Of a stretch of 8,021 nucleotides of DNA, positions 1 through 5,875 are shown one piece after another. The DNA comes from an uncultured Gallionellaceae bacterium (lineage in GTDB: Bacteria; Pseudomonadota; Gammaproteobacteria; Burkholderiales; Sulfuricellaceae), in the NCBI GenBank assembly GCA_937873435.1, contig CALMWM010000109.1:1-8021 (forward strand). Direction: 5' to 3'. The notes under the pieces were generated by a model, which was given only the letters and a program-made list of their open reading frames with translations, was not told the DNA's origin and searched no databases. Both the position numbers and the translations under genes were made by a program. Positions within the stretch are counted from its first letter, which is position 1; each line of letters opens with the position of its first letter.

Positions 1-197
1 CACCAGGCGGTGCTGACGCTCACCCGGTCGCGAAACAGGATCAGCACCAGCGCCAGCAGTACCTCCTGGCGGAAAGCATCCTCGTTCTGATAGGCTGCCT
101 TGAAGCCGGCCAGTGAATAATGCAGGGCGTTCCACAACCGCCTCAGTCCGGTCTTGCCTTTATGCGGGCTTTCCATGATGTCCTTTGCGATTTCCAT
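1..197 (-). CDS. dgkA: Diacylglycerol kinase DgkA, N-terminal part (runs off the window)
   Basis: Reading leftward from the ATG at 197, 65 codons are open to the window edge. The segment LWNALHYSLAGFKAAYQNED followed by AFRQE closely matches the N-terminus of the small integral membrane kinase DgkA. It contains the N-E-x-A-F-R-Q-E stretch, in which E39 corresponds to the metal-binding glutamate Glu28 of E. coli DgkA. The first membrane helix (about residues 44-55) is visible; the other two helices and the second metal-binding glutamate lie outside the window. The family phosphorylates diacylglycerol to phosphatidic acid in the inner membrane, recycling diacylglycerol into phospholipid synthesis. 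Two in-frame ATGs, at 197 and 176, each follow an AAAGGACA ribosome-binding sequence. Family alignment cannot choose between them, because the conserved part starts after both. I list the longer form. The identity is well supported; the exact start is not. Confidence 0.88.
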   Translation of the reverse strand, partial: MEIAKDIMESPHKGKTGLRRLWNALHYSLAGFKAAYQNEDAFRQEVLLALVLILFRDRVSVSTAW

Positions 198-227
198 ATT
201 GTCCTTTGAAATAGTTTTGCATAATTT

Positions 228-256
228 AATTCAAAATAAAATTATCAGCCCGTCAA
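228..256 (-). promoter_or_regulatory. Possible dgkA promoter (weak)
   Basis: On the minus strand a TTGACG hexamer (251-256) is followed after 17 bases by TGAATT (228-233), about 30 bases before the first dgkA start codon. The surroundings (198-250) are far more A+T-rich than the rest of the window, as expected for a promoter. The -10 match is only 3 of 6, so this is a candidate. Confidence 0.3.
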
Positions 257-500
257 GCCGATTTCATGCCGCCGCTGCATTTTGGTGGGATGGAAAAGCG
301 CACCGCATTCATCTGGCTCCTGCCGCTGGCTTTGGATAGCGGCGGCACGCTTGCTCGATGAGAACCGCCTGTTGCAGCGCAGCCGTTTTCGGCCAGATCA
401 ACGCCATTCTTGCCGGCACCTTGCCCGCGCTGCAAGCCGAACCAGAATGGGAAAGCGAAGTGTGGAAGGCGATTCAGGATTCAAGCCTCGGTCATCTGCT

Positions 501-532
501 GGAACAAATTCCGCTGCCACATCAATTGTTCC
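501..532. repeat. Inverted repeat just downstream of the PAP2 stop
   Basis: GGAACAA (501-507) and TTGTTCC (526-532) are perfect inverted copies with an 18-base spacer. The pairing can be extended by two A-T pairs past a one-base bulge. The repeat begins one base beyond the PAP2 stop codon (534-536). No T-run follows on either strand, so it is not a standard intrinsic terminator. It might be an mRNA 3'-end or processing hairpin. Confidence 0.35.
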
Positions 533-533
533 A

Positions 534-1067
534 TCACAACCCGAGTGAGACGCTGGCGATACTCGCGCCGATCGCCGCGCCGGCCAGCACGTCGGTCGGG
601 TAGTGCAATCCCAGCACCAGGCGCGAGGCCGCCACCAGCAGGGTGAACGGTACCACTATCCAGGCGAGCAGGGGGAAATAGGCCAGCGCCACGACACTGA
701 AGCCGACCGCGTGCAAAGTATGGCCGGAGGGAAAACTGAATTGGTCGAGCGGCGCGGCGCCGAGGAATATCTCCTGGTTCAACTCGAAGGGACGCGGACG
801 TAGGGTTTTTCCCTTGAGCCATTTGTAGGCCGCCAGGCAAACGATCCCGACCGCCAGCATGTGCATCACCGGAACCACGGCATGCCAGCCGCGCACGGCC
901 AGTAAAACCACCATCAGGCCGTACCAGAACACCCCGTCGCCGAGGCGGCTGATCGTCCCGAACGCCGCCCTCACCCAAGTGCGACGGCTGGCTTGATTGA
1001 AACGCAGGCACCAGACCAGATCCCAGCGGTTAATCCGGCACAAATAAGAAGCGGCTTTCTCGGACAT
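534..1067 (-). CDS. PAP2-family membrane lipid phosphatase
   Basis: The protein has 177 residues and several hydrophobic helices (about 46-60, 64-80, 119-136 and 137-147). All three PAP2 phosphatase signatures are present: K85-x6-R92-P93, P113-S-G-H116, and S148-R149-x5-H155-x3-D159. The two histidines and the aspartate form the expected catalytic set, so the enzyme should be active. Members remove phosphate from phosphatidic acid, phosphatidylglycerol phosphate or undecaprenyl diphosphate at the membrane, and the substrate cannot be told from motifs. Two adjacent ATGs occur at 1070 and 1067. The strong AGGAGG (1073-1078) lies only two bases from the first and five from the second, so 1067 is preferred. 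The gene overlaps the 3' end of the upstream glycosyltransferase gene by 38 bases, which implies one operon and probable translational coupling. With dgkA nearby it could take part in a phosphatidic acid/diacylglycerol cycle; that role is inferred. Confidence 0.9.
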   Translation of the reverse strand: MSEKAASYLCRINRWDLVWCLRFNQASRRTWVRAAFGTISRLGDGVFWYGLMVVLLAVRGWHAVVPVMHMLAVGIVCLAAYKWLKGKTLRPRPFELNQEIFLGAAPLDQFSFPSGHTLHAVGFSVVALAYFPLLAWIVVPFTLLVAASRLVLGLHYPTDVLAGAAIGASIASVSLGL

Positions 1068-2253
1068 CATGACCTCCTCGTTGCACAGCTTTCAACAAGT
1101 AATGTTCAAACTGATCGCATACCGCTTCCCAACTCATGTTTTCCGTATCGCGCCGGGCGGCCCGGCCCAGATTCCCGACCAGTTCGGGATCGCTGCCCAA
1201 CCGCGCTGCAAGGTCGATAAATGCGGCCTGGTCATTCAATAGCGCGGTCAGCCCGTTTTCGCCATGCCTGATATAGACGCCTGCCGCAGCGTAGCGATAG
1301 GCGGCCACCGCCAAACCGCTGGCCATGGCTTCCAGCGTCACGTTGCCGAAAGTTTCGGTGAGGCTGGGAAACAGGAAAATATCCGCCGAGGCATAGTGCG
1401 CCGCCAGCTCTTCCCCGGTCTTCATGCCGACAAAGATATGGTCGGGGTACTGCGCCTCCAGTCCGGCCCGCGCCGGCCCGTCGCCTACCCACACCATGCG
1501 GGCGTTGAAGTGATGGCTGCGAATCGCCTTGAAGCCCTCCGCGACCGCGTCGAGATTCTTTTCCGGCGCCAGCCGTCCGACATAAATCGCCACCGGCTCG
1601 CCTTCGACCACACCCCAGTGGCGGCGCAACTCGGCGCTACGGCGCTGCGGGTTGAACAACGCGGTATCGATGCCACGACCGATCACCGCGACATTGCGGA
1701 AACGCTGCACTTCCATTTCGCGGCGCAAGCCTTCGTTGGGAACGAAGGTATACAGCGCCTTGTTGTGAAAGTTCCGCAGGTAGCGCCCTATCGTGCCGCG
1801 CAGCCAGCCGATGCCGTAATGGTCGGTGTAGTTATGGAAATTGGTGTGGAAATCGGTGGTGACCGGAATGTCCAGCTTCAACGCGACACTCAACGCCCCC
1901 CAGCCGAGCGGACCTTCGGTGGCGACATGCACGATGTCCGGGCGGTTTTCCTGCCAGGCTTTTTTCAGCGCGGCGCGCGCCGGGAAGCCGAAACGCAGGT
2001 TTTCGTATCGCGGAATCGCAAACCCCGGCAACAGCAACTCTTCCAGCCCGTCCTCGACGAGAGGCTGCTCAGCCGCGTTCTGACGCGGACGGATCAGTTG
2101 CACCCGGCAATTGCGTTGCCGCAAACCCCGCACCATGCGCTGCATGGTCATCGCGACACCATTGATCTCCGGCGGCCAGGTTTCGGTCACCACGGCGATG
2201 CGCAGCCTCGCCCTGGCGGGCTGAGACGGCGATAGTTGGGGAATGTTTTTCAT
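1030..2253 (-). CDS. GT4-type glycosyltransferase (MgtA/PimB/Agt-like)
   Basis: The product has 407 residues and the two-domain GT-B fold of retaining family-4 glycosyltransferases. The N-terminal Rossmann domain opens with RIAVVTETWPPEINGVAM (18-35), and HTNFHNYTDHYG lies at 136-147. The sugar-nucleotide domain shows GRGID (192-196), YVGRLAPEKNLD (224-235, with R227 and K232 positioned to bind the donor phosphates), VGDGP (256-260) and the E300-x7-E308 motif. Related enzymes transfer mannose, glucose or glucuronate to lipid or glycan acceptors; the alphaproteobacterial Agt type glycosylates diacylglycerol under phosphate limitation. Donor and acceptor here are unknown. The frame is open back to 2370, but I chose the ATG at 2253 because family members begin just before the VVTET strand and a promoter-like element occupies the DNA upstream. 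No strong Shine-Dalgarno precedes it, so the start is uncertain. PAP2 follows with overlap. Confidence 0.88.
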   Translation of the reverse strand: MKNIPQLSPSQPARARLRIAVVTETWPPEINGVAMTMQRMVRGLRQRNCRVQLIRPRQNAAEQPLVEDGLEELLLPGFAIPRYENLRFGFPARAALKKAWQENRPDIVHVATEGPLGWGALSVALKLDIPVTTDFHTNFHNYTDHYGIGWLRGTIGRYLRNFHNKALYTFVPNEGLRREMEVQRFRNVAVIGRGIDTALFNPQRRSAELRRHWGVVEGEPVAIYVGRLAPEKNLDAVAEGFKAIRSHHFNARMVWVGDGPARAGLEAQYPDHIFVGMKTGEELAAHYASADIFLFPSLTETFGNVTLEAMASGLAVAAYRYAAAGVYIRHGENGLTALLNDQAAFIDLAARLGSDPELVGNLGRAARRDTENMSWEAVCDQFEHYLLKAVQRGGHDVRESRFLFVPD

Positions 2254-2288
2254 GACGAAGACTTTGCCAGCGCAACCGGGAAGGTTTG

Positions 2289-2317
2289 ATGACAATTTCT
2301 TGAACTCTTGGTGACAA
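2289..2317 (-). promoter_or_regulatory. PhoB-box-like triple direct repeat upstream of the glycosyltransferase
   Basis: On the minus strand three 7-base units lie exactly 11 bases apart: TTGTCAC (2311-2317), AGTTCAA (2300-2306) and TTGTCAT (2289-2295), separated by CAAG and GAAA. This is the 7+4 geometry of the enterobacterial Pho box (CTGTCAT with A-rich spacers). The element points toward the glycosyltransferase gene and ends 35 bases before its chosen start. A poor -10 candidate, CATCAA (2286-2291), lies 8 bases after the second unit. Regulation by PhoB is inferred from pattern only. Confidence 0.55.
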
Positions 2318-2357
2318 CTCGTGGCCTGGATGAAGCGCATCGCATTCCGGACCACAC

Positions 2358-2386
2358 TTACCAAACACATAATACAGTGCTACACT
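2358..2386 (+). promoter_or_regulatory. Sigma-70-type promoter of the toxin-antitoxin operon
   Basis: TTACCA (2358-2363) and TACACT (2381-2386) are separated by 17 bases. The -10 box is preceded by TG plus one base, which makes it an extended -10. Transcription would begin near 2393, leaving a leader of about 28 bases before the antitoxin ATG at 2421. Hexamer matches are 4 of 6 each, and the spacing is ideal. Confidence 0.55.
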
Positions 2387-2396
2387 TAGTTATGTG
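2366..2396. promoter_or_regulatory. Palindromic operator candidate over the toxin-antitoxin promoter
   Basis: CACATAA (2366-2372) and TTATGTG (2390-2396) form a perfect 7-base inverted repeat with a 17-base spacer. One arm lies between the -35 and -10 boxes and the other covers the probable start of transcription. Ribbon-helix-helix antitoxins commonly bind such repeats and repress their own operon, often together with the toxin. The placement fits that, but binding is inferred. Confidence 0.5.
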
Positions 2397-2420
2397 CCAA
2401 TTTCCGCCAAGGAGCCTATA

Positions 2421-2768
2421 ATGGCTGCAACCGTCAACTTTACCGGTGCGGTTGATCGCGACCTGCTCAAGCGGGCCAAGGTCGTCGCCGCAAAATCCGA
2501 GACTTCCATCAACGCCTTGTTCAATGCCGAGTTGCGTTATCTGGTGGAAACCTTCGAAGCGGCGGAAAGCGGGGGAACCCAGAACTACAAAACCTTGCTC
2601 GATTTCTCCCTGGGGCGGATCAGCGATGTCGCCGCCATGGCGGCTTTGGGACTCGACAGCGAGGAAGACCTCTTTCTGCTGATGGTGCAAGCGCACCTGC
2701 CCATGCCGCGTCTGTCGGAGGCGGTGACACAGGGCATGATAGCCGAACTGAACGCGTTGACGCCCTGA
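2421..2768 (+). CDS. Antitoxin: RHH-like N-terminus with UPF0175-like C-terminal region
   Basis: The start is the ATG at 2421, placed six bases after a clear AAGGAG (2409-2414); an in-frame GTG at 2394 lacks such a site and overlaps the promoter. The 115-residue product begins with a possible DNA-binding beta strand (TVNFTGAV, 4-11) and two predicted helices (about 12-25 and 28-48), as in ribbon-helix-helix proteins. Its C-terminal part (about 58-96, including LGRISDVAAMAALGLDSEED) resembles the helical repeat of UPF0175 antitoxins, where a G-R-I-S ... A-A ... L-G-L pattern is typical. The PIN-like gene begins 11 bases after its stop. The protein is therefore probably the labile partner that neutralises the toxin and represses the operon. 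Both domain assignments rest on pattern recognition and need a profile search. Confidence 0.7.
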   Translation: MAATVNFTGAVDRDLLKRAKVVAAKSETSINALFNAELRYLVETFEAAESGGTQNYKTLLDFSLGRISDVAAMAALGLDSEEDLFLLMVQAHLPMPRLSEAVTQGMIAELNALTP

Positions 2769-2779
2769 GAGGAAACCGG

Positions 2780-3310
2780 GTGTCGCAATCACAAGTTATT
2801 CTGCTGCCCGATGCAGGGCCATTGATTACCCTAGCTTACGCCGATGCGCTGGATTTGCTTTTCAAGCCCGGCTGGTCGCTGCAACTGGTGGATATGGTGT
2901 TGCATGAAGTCACCCGCAACCAGACGCCCACTAGCGAGAAAATCCAGCGCTGGGCCAGCGCACTGCCTATCCTGCCGACACGAACCTGCCAGCGCTACCG
3001 GGAAGCACAGGCGGTAGAAAATGCGCGGCTCAAAAAAACCAATCTGGGCGAACTGGCGATACAGGAAAGCATGAACGAATTCGCCCTAGCCGAGCCGCCC
3101 GCTACCGGCGTTTTCCTGTTTGAAGATCACAAGATCGCCCGCGCCAGTTTTTTGTTGCCCGATAATTGCCGCAAAATCAGCACGCGGGCATATTTACTGT
3201 TTCTGGAACAGCGGGGATTGCTGGATGCCACACAAACCGCCGCATCGGTGGAACGAACGGCGATTCGAAACGGACGCTTCTTCTCGCAACTACGCTTCCC
3301 GCCGAGCTAA
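2780..3310 (+). CDS. PIN-domain toxin (DUF3368-like)
   Basis: The 176-residue protein starts with GTG at 2780, six bases after AGAGGA (2768-2773); no suitable ATG is present. The N-terminal strand and loop LLPDAGPLITLAYADALDLL carries the PIN-type first acidic residue, D11. Further acids are at E43 (in LHEV), E91 (in NLGELAIQE) and E115/D116 (in FLFEDHKIAR), in the order expected for the metal-binding site of PIN ribonucleases. The end, TRAYLLFLEQRGLLD, resembles the C-terminal helix of DUF3368 proteins. PIN toxins cleave RNA, commonly tRNA or mRNA, and are blocked by their antitoxin. About 30 residues after RGLLD extend beyond what I expect of the family. The operon arrangement supports the toxin call; the RNA target is unknown. 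No T-rich terminator follows. Confidence 0.75.
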   Translation: MSQSQVILLPDAGPLITLAYADALDLLFKPGWSLQLVDMVLHEVTRNQTPTSEKIQRWASALPILPTRTCQRYREAQAVENARLKKTNLGELAIQESMNEFALAEPPATGVFLFEDHKIARASFLLPDNCRKISTRAYLLFLEQRGLLDATQTAASVERTAIRNGRFFSQLRFPPS

Positions 3311-3472
3311 TTGCCAAGGGGAATTTCGGCGAGGACCGTCCGTGGCCCGCAGGGCCGATAACACACCAAGGTTATGCCGTACCAATTTCGCAGCCGCCGT
3401 GCTGCCACCGGCTATCCAAACATTCGCGCGCATCGCAACAACTACTTTTTATGATCACCAACCCCACAAGAA

Positions 3473-3505
3473 CAAAAATGAGGGGCACACACATGAATTG
3501 TGCCC
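3473..3505 (-). terminator. Terminator-like hairpin for minus-strand transcription
   Basis: Read on the minus strand, GGGCACA (3499-3505) and TGTGCCC (3483-3489) form a perfect 7-base-pair stem around a 9-base loop. A short CTCA spacer then leads into TTTTTG. The stem is GC-rich, but the T-run is short and starts a few bases after it, so termination may be partial. No T-run follows on the plus strand. Confidence 0.45.
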
Positions 3506-3544
3506 GGGTGAAATTTTCCTGGAAATTCCTTCAGAAGAAATTTG

Positions 3545-3592
3545 TCACTTAACGTCCGTATCCAGCATGGAGAATAGCGGAATGCGTTCCAT
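3545..3592 (-). CDS. Possible 15-residue minus-strand peptide or gene remnant
   Basis: An ATG at 3592 opens MERIPLFSMLDTDVK and ends with TGA at 3545-3547. The same frame is open further upstream to about 3665 (reading SQEGKDSDYGVQPDGG just before the ATG), so a longer product from a GTG or TTG start, or a decayed gene's C-terminus, is also possible. The ribosome-binding site is weak. The nearby downstream minus-strand hairpin followed by Ts is the main reason to list it. I recognise no family. Confidence 0.2.
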   Translation of the reverse strand: MERIPLFSMLDTDVK

Positions 3593-3756
3593 CCCGCCAT
3601 CCGGCTGCACCCCGTAATCCGAATCCTTCCCTTCCTGGCTACACAACTCCCCAACATCACATCGCTGTCACAAATCCTGATTAGAATTAGCCACCGAAAA
3701 TTTATTTGACTGCCATCAAGCGGAGAATTCCGCCCCTGATGGATTGGAGTTACCCC

Positions 3757-5706
3757 ATGTTCAGCCTGTTTGAAAACGATGTTCCCGACGGCGCAAAGCG
3801 CGTGACTGGTTTGCCTGAAAAGGATTCCATCATGGTCAACTTCGGCAATATTTCTTACAGAAAGCGGCGGGCAACGGCGCTGGGCATTGACCTCTCCAAC
3901 ACCGCACTCGGCGAAGGCGAGCCCTACCACCATGCGGAAGACGACACGATGCTCGCGCATCTCAACGAGATCATCGAACGCCGCCTGCTGACCGCACTGT
4001 TCCAGCCTATCGTCGATTTGCGCAACGGCGACATCATCGGCTACGAAGGGTTGATCCGTGGGCCTTCCGACAGCCCGCTGCATTCGCCGCTGAGCCTGTT
4101 CAAGACCGCAGGGCAATTCCATCTCGGGGTCAAGCTGGAGCATCTGTGCCGCCGCGTGGTGCTGGAAAGATTCGCCGAACTGGATCTGGCGGGCCGGCTG
4201 TTCCTCAACGTCAGCCCGGAATCGCTGATCCAGCGCGGCGCGCGAAGCGGCGAGACACTGCATTACATGCGGGAAATCGGTATCAGCCCGGCGCGGGTGA
4301 TCATCGAACTGACGGAAAGCCAGCCGACTTACGATTACAGCGTGCTGCGTAGCGCGACCATGCATTACCGCGAAATGGGCTTCCAGATCGCGATGGACGA
4401 TCTCGGCGAGGGCTTTTCCGGGCTGCGCCTGTGGTCGGAATTGCGTCCCGAATTCGTGAAGATCGACATGCACTTCATCCAGGGCATCAACAACGATCCG
4501 GTCAAGCTGCAATTCGTCCGTTCGATCCAGGAAATCGCTGATAAGTCCGGCTGCCAAGTGATTGCCGAAGGCATCGAAAACCAGGCGGAACTGCTGGCGG
4601 TGCGCGACCTGAAGATTGCGTTCGGCCAGGGCTACCATATCGCCCGCCCCAACGGCAAACCGGCAACCGCCCTTTCCGCCGATGTGGCTAAAGCCCTGAA
4701 GCCCGTGCCCGTCATTGCCCACAGCCTCAACAATCTGCCGAACAAAGCGGTAACCGCCGCCAAGCTGTTGCAGCAGGTTGCGGCAGTCGGTTCCAACACG
4801 CCCAACGAAGTGGTCTACGAAAAATTCAACGCCGACCCGGATTTGCAGGCGTTGCCGGTTGTCGACGAGGGGGTGCCGGTCGGCCTGATCAACCGTTTCG
4901 GCCTGATCGACCGTTTCGCCCGCCCCTACCGGCGCGAACTCTACGGCAAGAAACCCTGTGCCAAATTCATGGATCCGGCGCCGCTGGTGGTGGACAAGAA
5001 CATCAGCATCCAGCAACTGAGCTGCATCATCGTCGAGGCCGAACGCCACCACCTTGCCAACGGCTTCATCATTACCGATCAGGGGCGTTATCTCGGCATG
5101 GGAACCGGCCACGACCTGATGCGCGCGATCACCGAAATGCAGATCACTGCGGCACGCTATGCCAATCCGCTGACCCAGCTGCCGGGCAACGTGCCGATCG
5201 ACGAACAGATCGAACTGCTGCTGCGCTGCAAAACCGAGTTCCACGTGTGCTACTGCGATCTCGACCATTTCAAACCGTTCAATGACGTATACGGTTTCCA
5301 TAAAGGAGATGAGCTGATCAAGCTGACCGGCAACCTGCTGAACGGGTTTTGCGATTCTTCGCAAGACTTCATCGGACATGTCGGCGGCGACGATTTCATC
5401 ATCCTGTTCCAGAGCGCCGATTGGGAAGTGCGCTGCCAGCACATCCTGGAGATGTTCGGCGAATGCGTGCAGGAATTCTTCAGTGTCGAAGACCGCGAAC
5501 GCGGCGGCTACGTCACCGAGGATCGCCAGGGCAAACGAATGTTCCACCCCCTCACCAGCTTGTCGCTCGGGGTGATTAAAGCCACGCCGGGGCTATTCAC
5601 CTCGCTGCACCAGGTCGCGGCGGCCGCCGCCGAGGCAAAAAAGCAGGCCAAGAAAATTCCCGGCAATTCCTTGTTCATGGAACGGCGGGAACGCGCGACG
5701 GCCTGA
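3757..5706 (+). CDS. Cyclic-di-GMP protein with EAL, CBS-pair-like and GGDEF domains
   Basis: The product is 649 residues from the ATG at 3757, chosen for its GGAG seven bases upstream; ATGs at 3739 and 3832 are alternatives. The EAL domain (about 70-310) retains the phosphodiesterase residues E97 (in YEGLIRG), N151, E184, D214-D215 (in MDDLGEG), K235, E271 and Q291, so hydrolysis of cyclic di-GMP is likely. A middle part (about 340-460) resembles a CBS pair, a possible nucleotide-sensing module. The C-terminal GGDEF domain (about 468-635) has D501 in YCDLDHFKPFND, but its signature is G543-G-D-D-F547, and the position expected for the RxxD inhibitory site reads S-S-Q-D. Diguanylate cyclase activity is therefore uncertain; the domain may bind GTP to tune the EAL domain. 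No membrane segments are visible, so it is probably cytosolic. An HDOD gene follows on the same strand. Confidence 0.92.
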   Translation: MFSLFENDVPDGAKRVTGLPEKDSIMVNFGNISYRKRRATALGIDLSNTALGEGEPYHHAEDDTMLAHLNEIIERRLLTALFQPIVDLRNGDIIGYEGLIRGPSDSPLHSPLSLFKTAGQFHLGVKLEHLCRRVVLERFAELDLAGRLFLNVSPESLIQRGARSGETLHYMREIGISPARVIIELTESQPTYDYSVLRSATMHYREMGFQIAMDDLGEGFSGLRLWSELRPEFVKIDMHFIQGINNDPVKLQFVRSIQEIADKSGCQVIAEGIENQAELLAVRDLKIAFGQGYHIARPNGKPATALSADVAKALKPVPVIAHSLNNLPNKAVTAAKLLQQVAAVGSNTPNEVVYEKFNADPDLQALPVVDEGVPVGLINRFGLIDRFARPYRRELYGKKPCAKFMDPAPLVVDKNISIQQLSCIIVEAERHHLANGFIITDQGRYLGMGTGHDLMRAITEMQITAARYANPLTQLPGNVPIDEQIELLLRCKTEFHVCYCDLDHFKPFNDVYGFHKGDELIKLTGNLLNGFCDSSQDFIGHVGGDDFIILFQSADWEVRCQHILEMFGECVQEFFSVEDRERGGYVTEDRQGKRMFHPLTSLSLGVIKATPGLFTSLHQVAAAAAEAKKQAKKIPGNSLFMERRERATA

Positions 5707-5755
5707 GCGAAGCGCAACATCCGGTTGGCGCGTGCGGGCTTTTTGCAATAACCGC

Positions 5756-5784
5756 TTCCAACAATTTATTCCAGGCATTATATT
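5756..5784 (+). promoter_or_regulatory. Possible promoter of the HDOD gene
   Basis: TATATT (5779-5784) is a 5-of-6 match to a -10 box. With 17-base spacing, the upstream hexamer TTCCAA (5756-5761) is weak. Transcription from here would leave a leader of about 85 bases containing GTCGC (5794-5798) and its inverted copy GCGAC (5813-5817). The 169-base gap after the EAL gene makes a separate promoter plausible. Confidence 0.3.
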
Positions 5785-5875
5785 CGCAGGCAAGTCGCAA
5801 GTTTTTCCACTCGCGACCGGGAGGATGCTTCCACACGCGCCGTCTTTCCCGGCCGGAATAGCCTATGCCAACTTA

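Larger units (their letters stand above)
198..533. other. Gap between PAP2 and dgkA: A+T-rich leader plus possible decayed plus-strand ORF
   Basis: No intact gene is convincing here. Bases 198-250 are A+T-rich and probably hold the dgkA promoter. From about 290 to 533 the plus strand shows protein-like stretches in three successive frames: an ATG at 290 begins MEKRTAFIWLLPLAL, which resembles a signal peptide and stops at 361; ARLLDENRLLQRS follows in the next frame; then an open frame from 358 reads GQINAILAGTLPALQ and EPEWESEVWKAIQDSS. That frame runs on to 603 across the 3' end of the PAP2 gene. The pattern would fit a frameshifted remnant of a small secreted protein, but it could be chance in GC-rich DNA. 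I do not recognise a family. Confidence 0.25.
3311..3756. other. Intergenic region between toxin and EAL gene
   Basis: There is no convincing plus-strand gene in these 446 bases. Structures seen are: GGCCC-GCA-GGGCC hairpin (3344-3356) without a T-run; a minus-strand terminator-like hairpin (3473-3505); the 11-base palindrome TTTCCTGGAAA (3515-3525), flanked by further GAAATT copies; a very small minus-strand ORF (about 3545-3592); a lone CTGTCAC (3665-3671); a weak -10-like TAGAAT (3682-3687); and a leader hairpin GCGGA-GAAT-TCCGC (3720-3733) just ahead of the EAL gene. The region is looser in composition than its neighbours. Confidence 0.5.

Noticed and set aside
410..560. CPRCK...C motif in a plus-strand frame, suggestive of a transposase zinc ribbon
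   Set aside because: No second CxxC pair at the right distance, no further transposase motifs and no terminal inverted repeats.
1264..2235. 323-codon plus-strand frame opposite the glycosyltransferase
   Set aside because: Antisense shadow of a well-supported gene; rich in R, H, Q and A with no recognisable domain.
3665..3687. CTGTCAC followed by TAGAAT upstream of the EAL gene, considered as a third Pho box
   Set aside because: Only one unit matches; the positions 11 and 22 bases on (CCTGATT, TTAGCCA) do not. A single 7-mer is expected by chance in a window of this size.
3442..5547. 701-codon open frame on the minus strand opposite the EAL-GGDEF gene
   Set aside because: It is the longest open frame in the window, but it is the antisense shadow of a gene with complete domain motifs. 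Its translation is low-complexity in H, D, Q and A, shows no motifs, and lacks a ribosome-binding site.
5706..5745. GCGCAAC/GTTGGCGC pairing before TTTTT after the EAL gene, considered as a terminator
   Set aside because: The stem has a bulge and about nine bases separate it from the T-run, so it is not a convincing intrinsic terminator.
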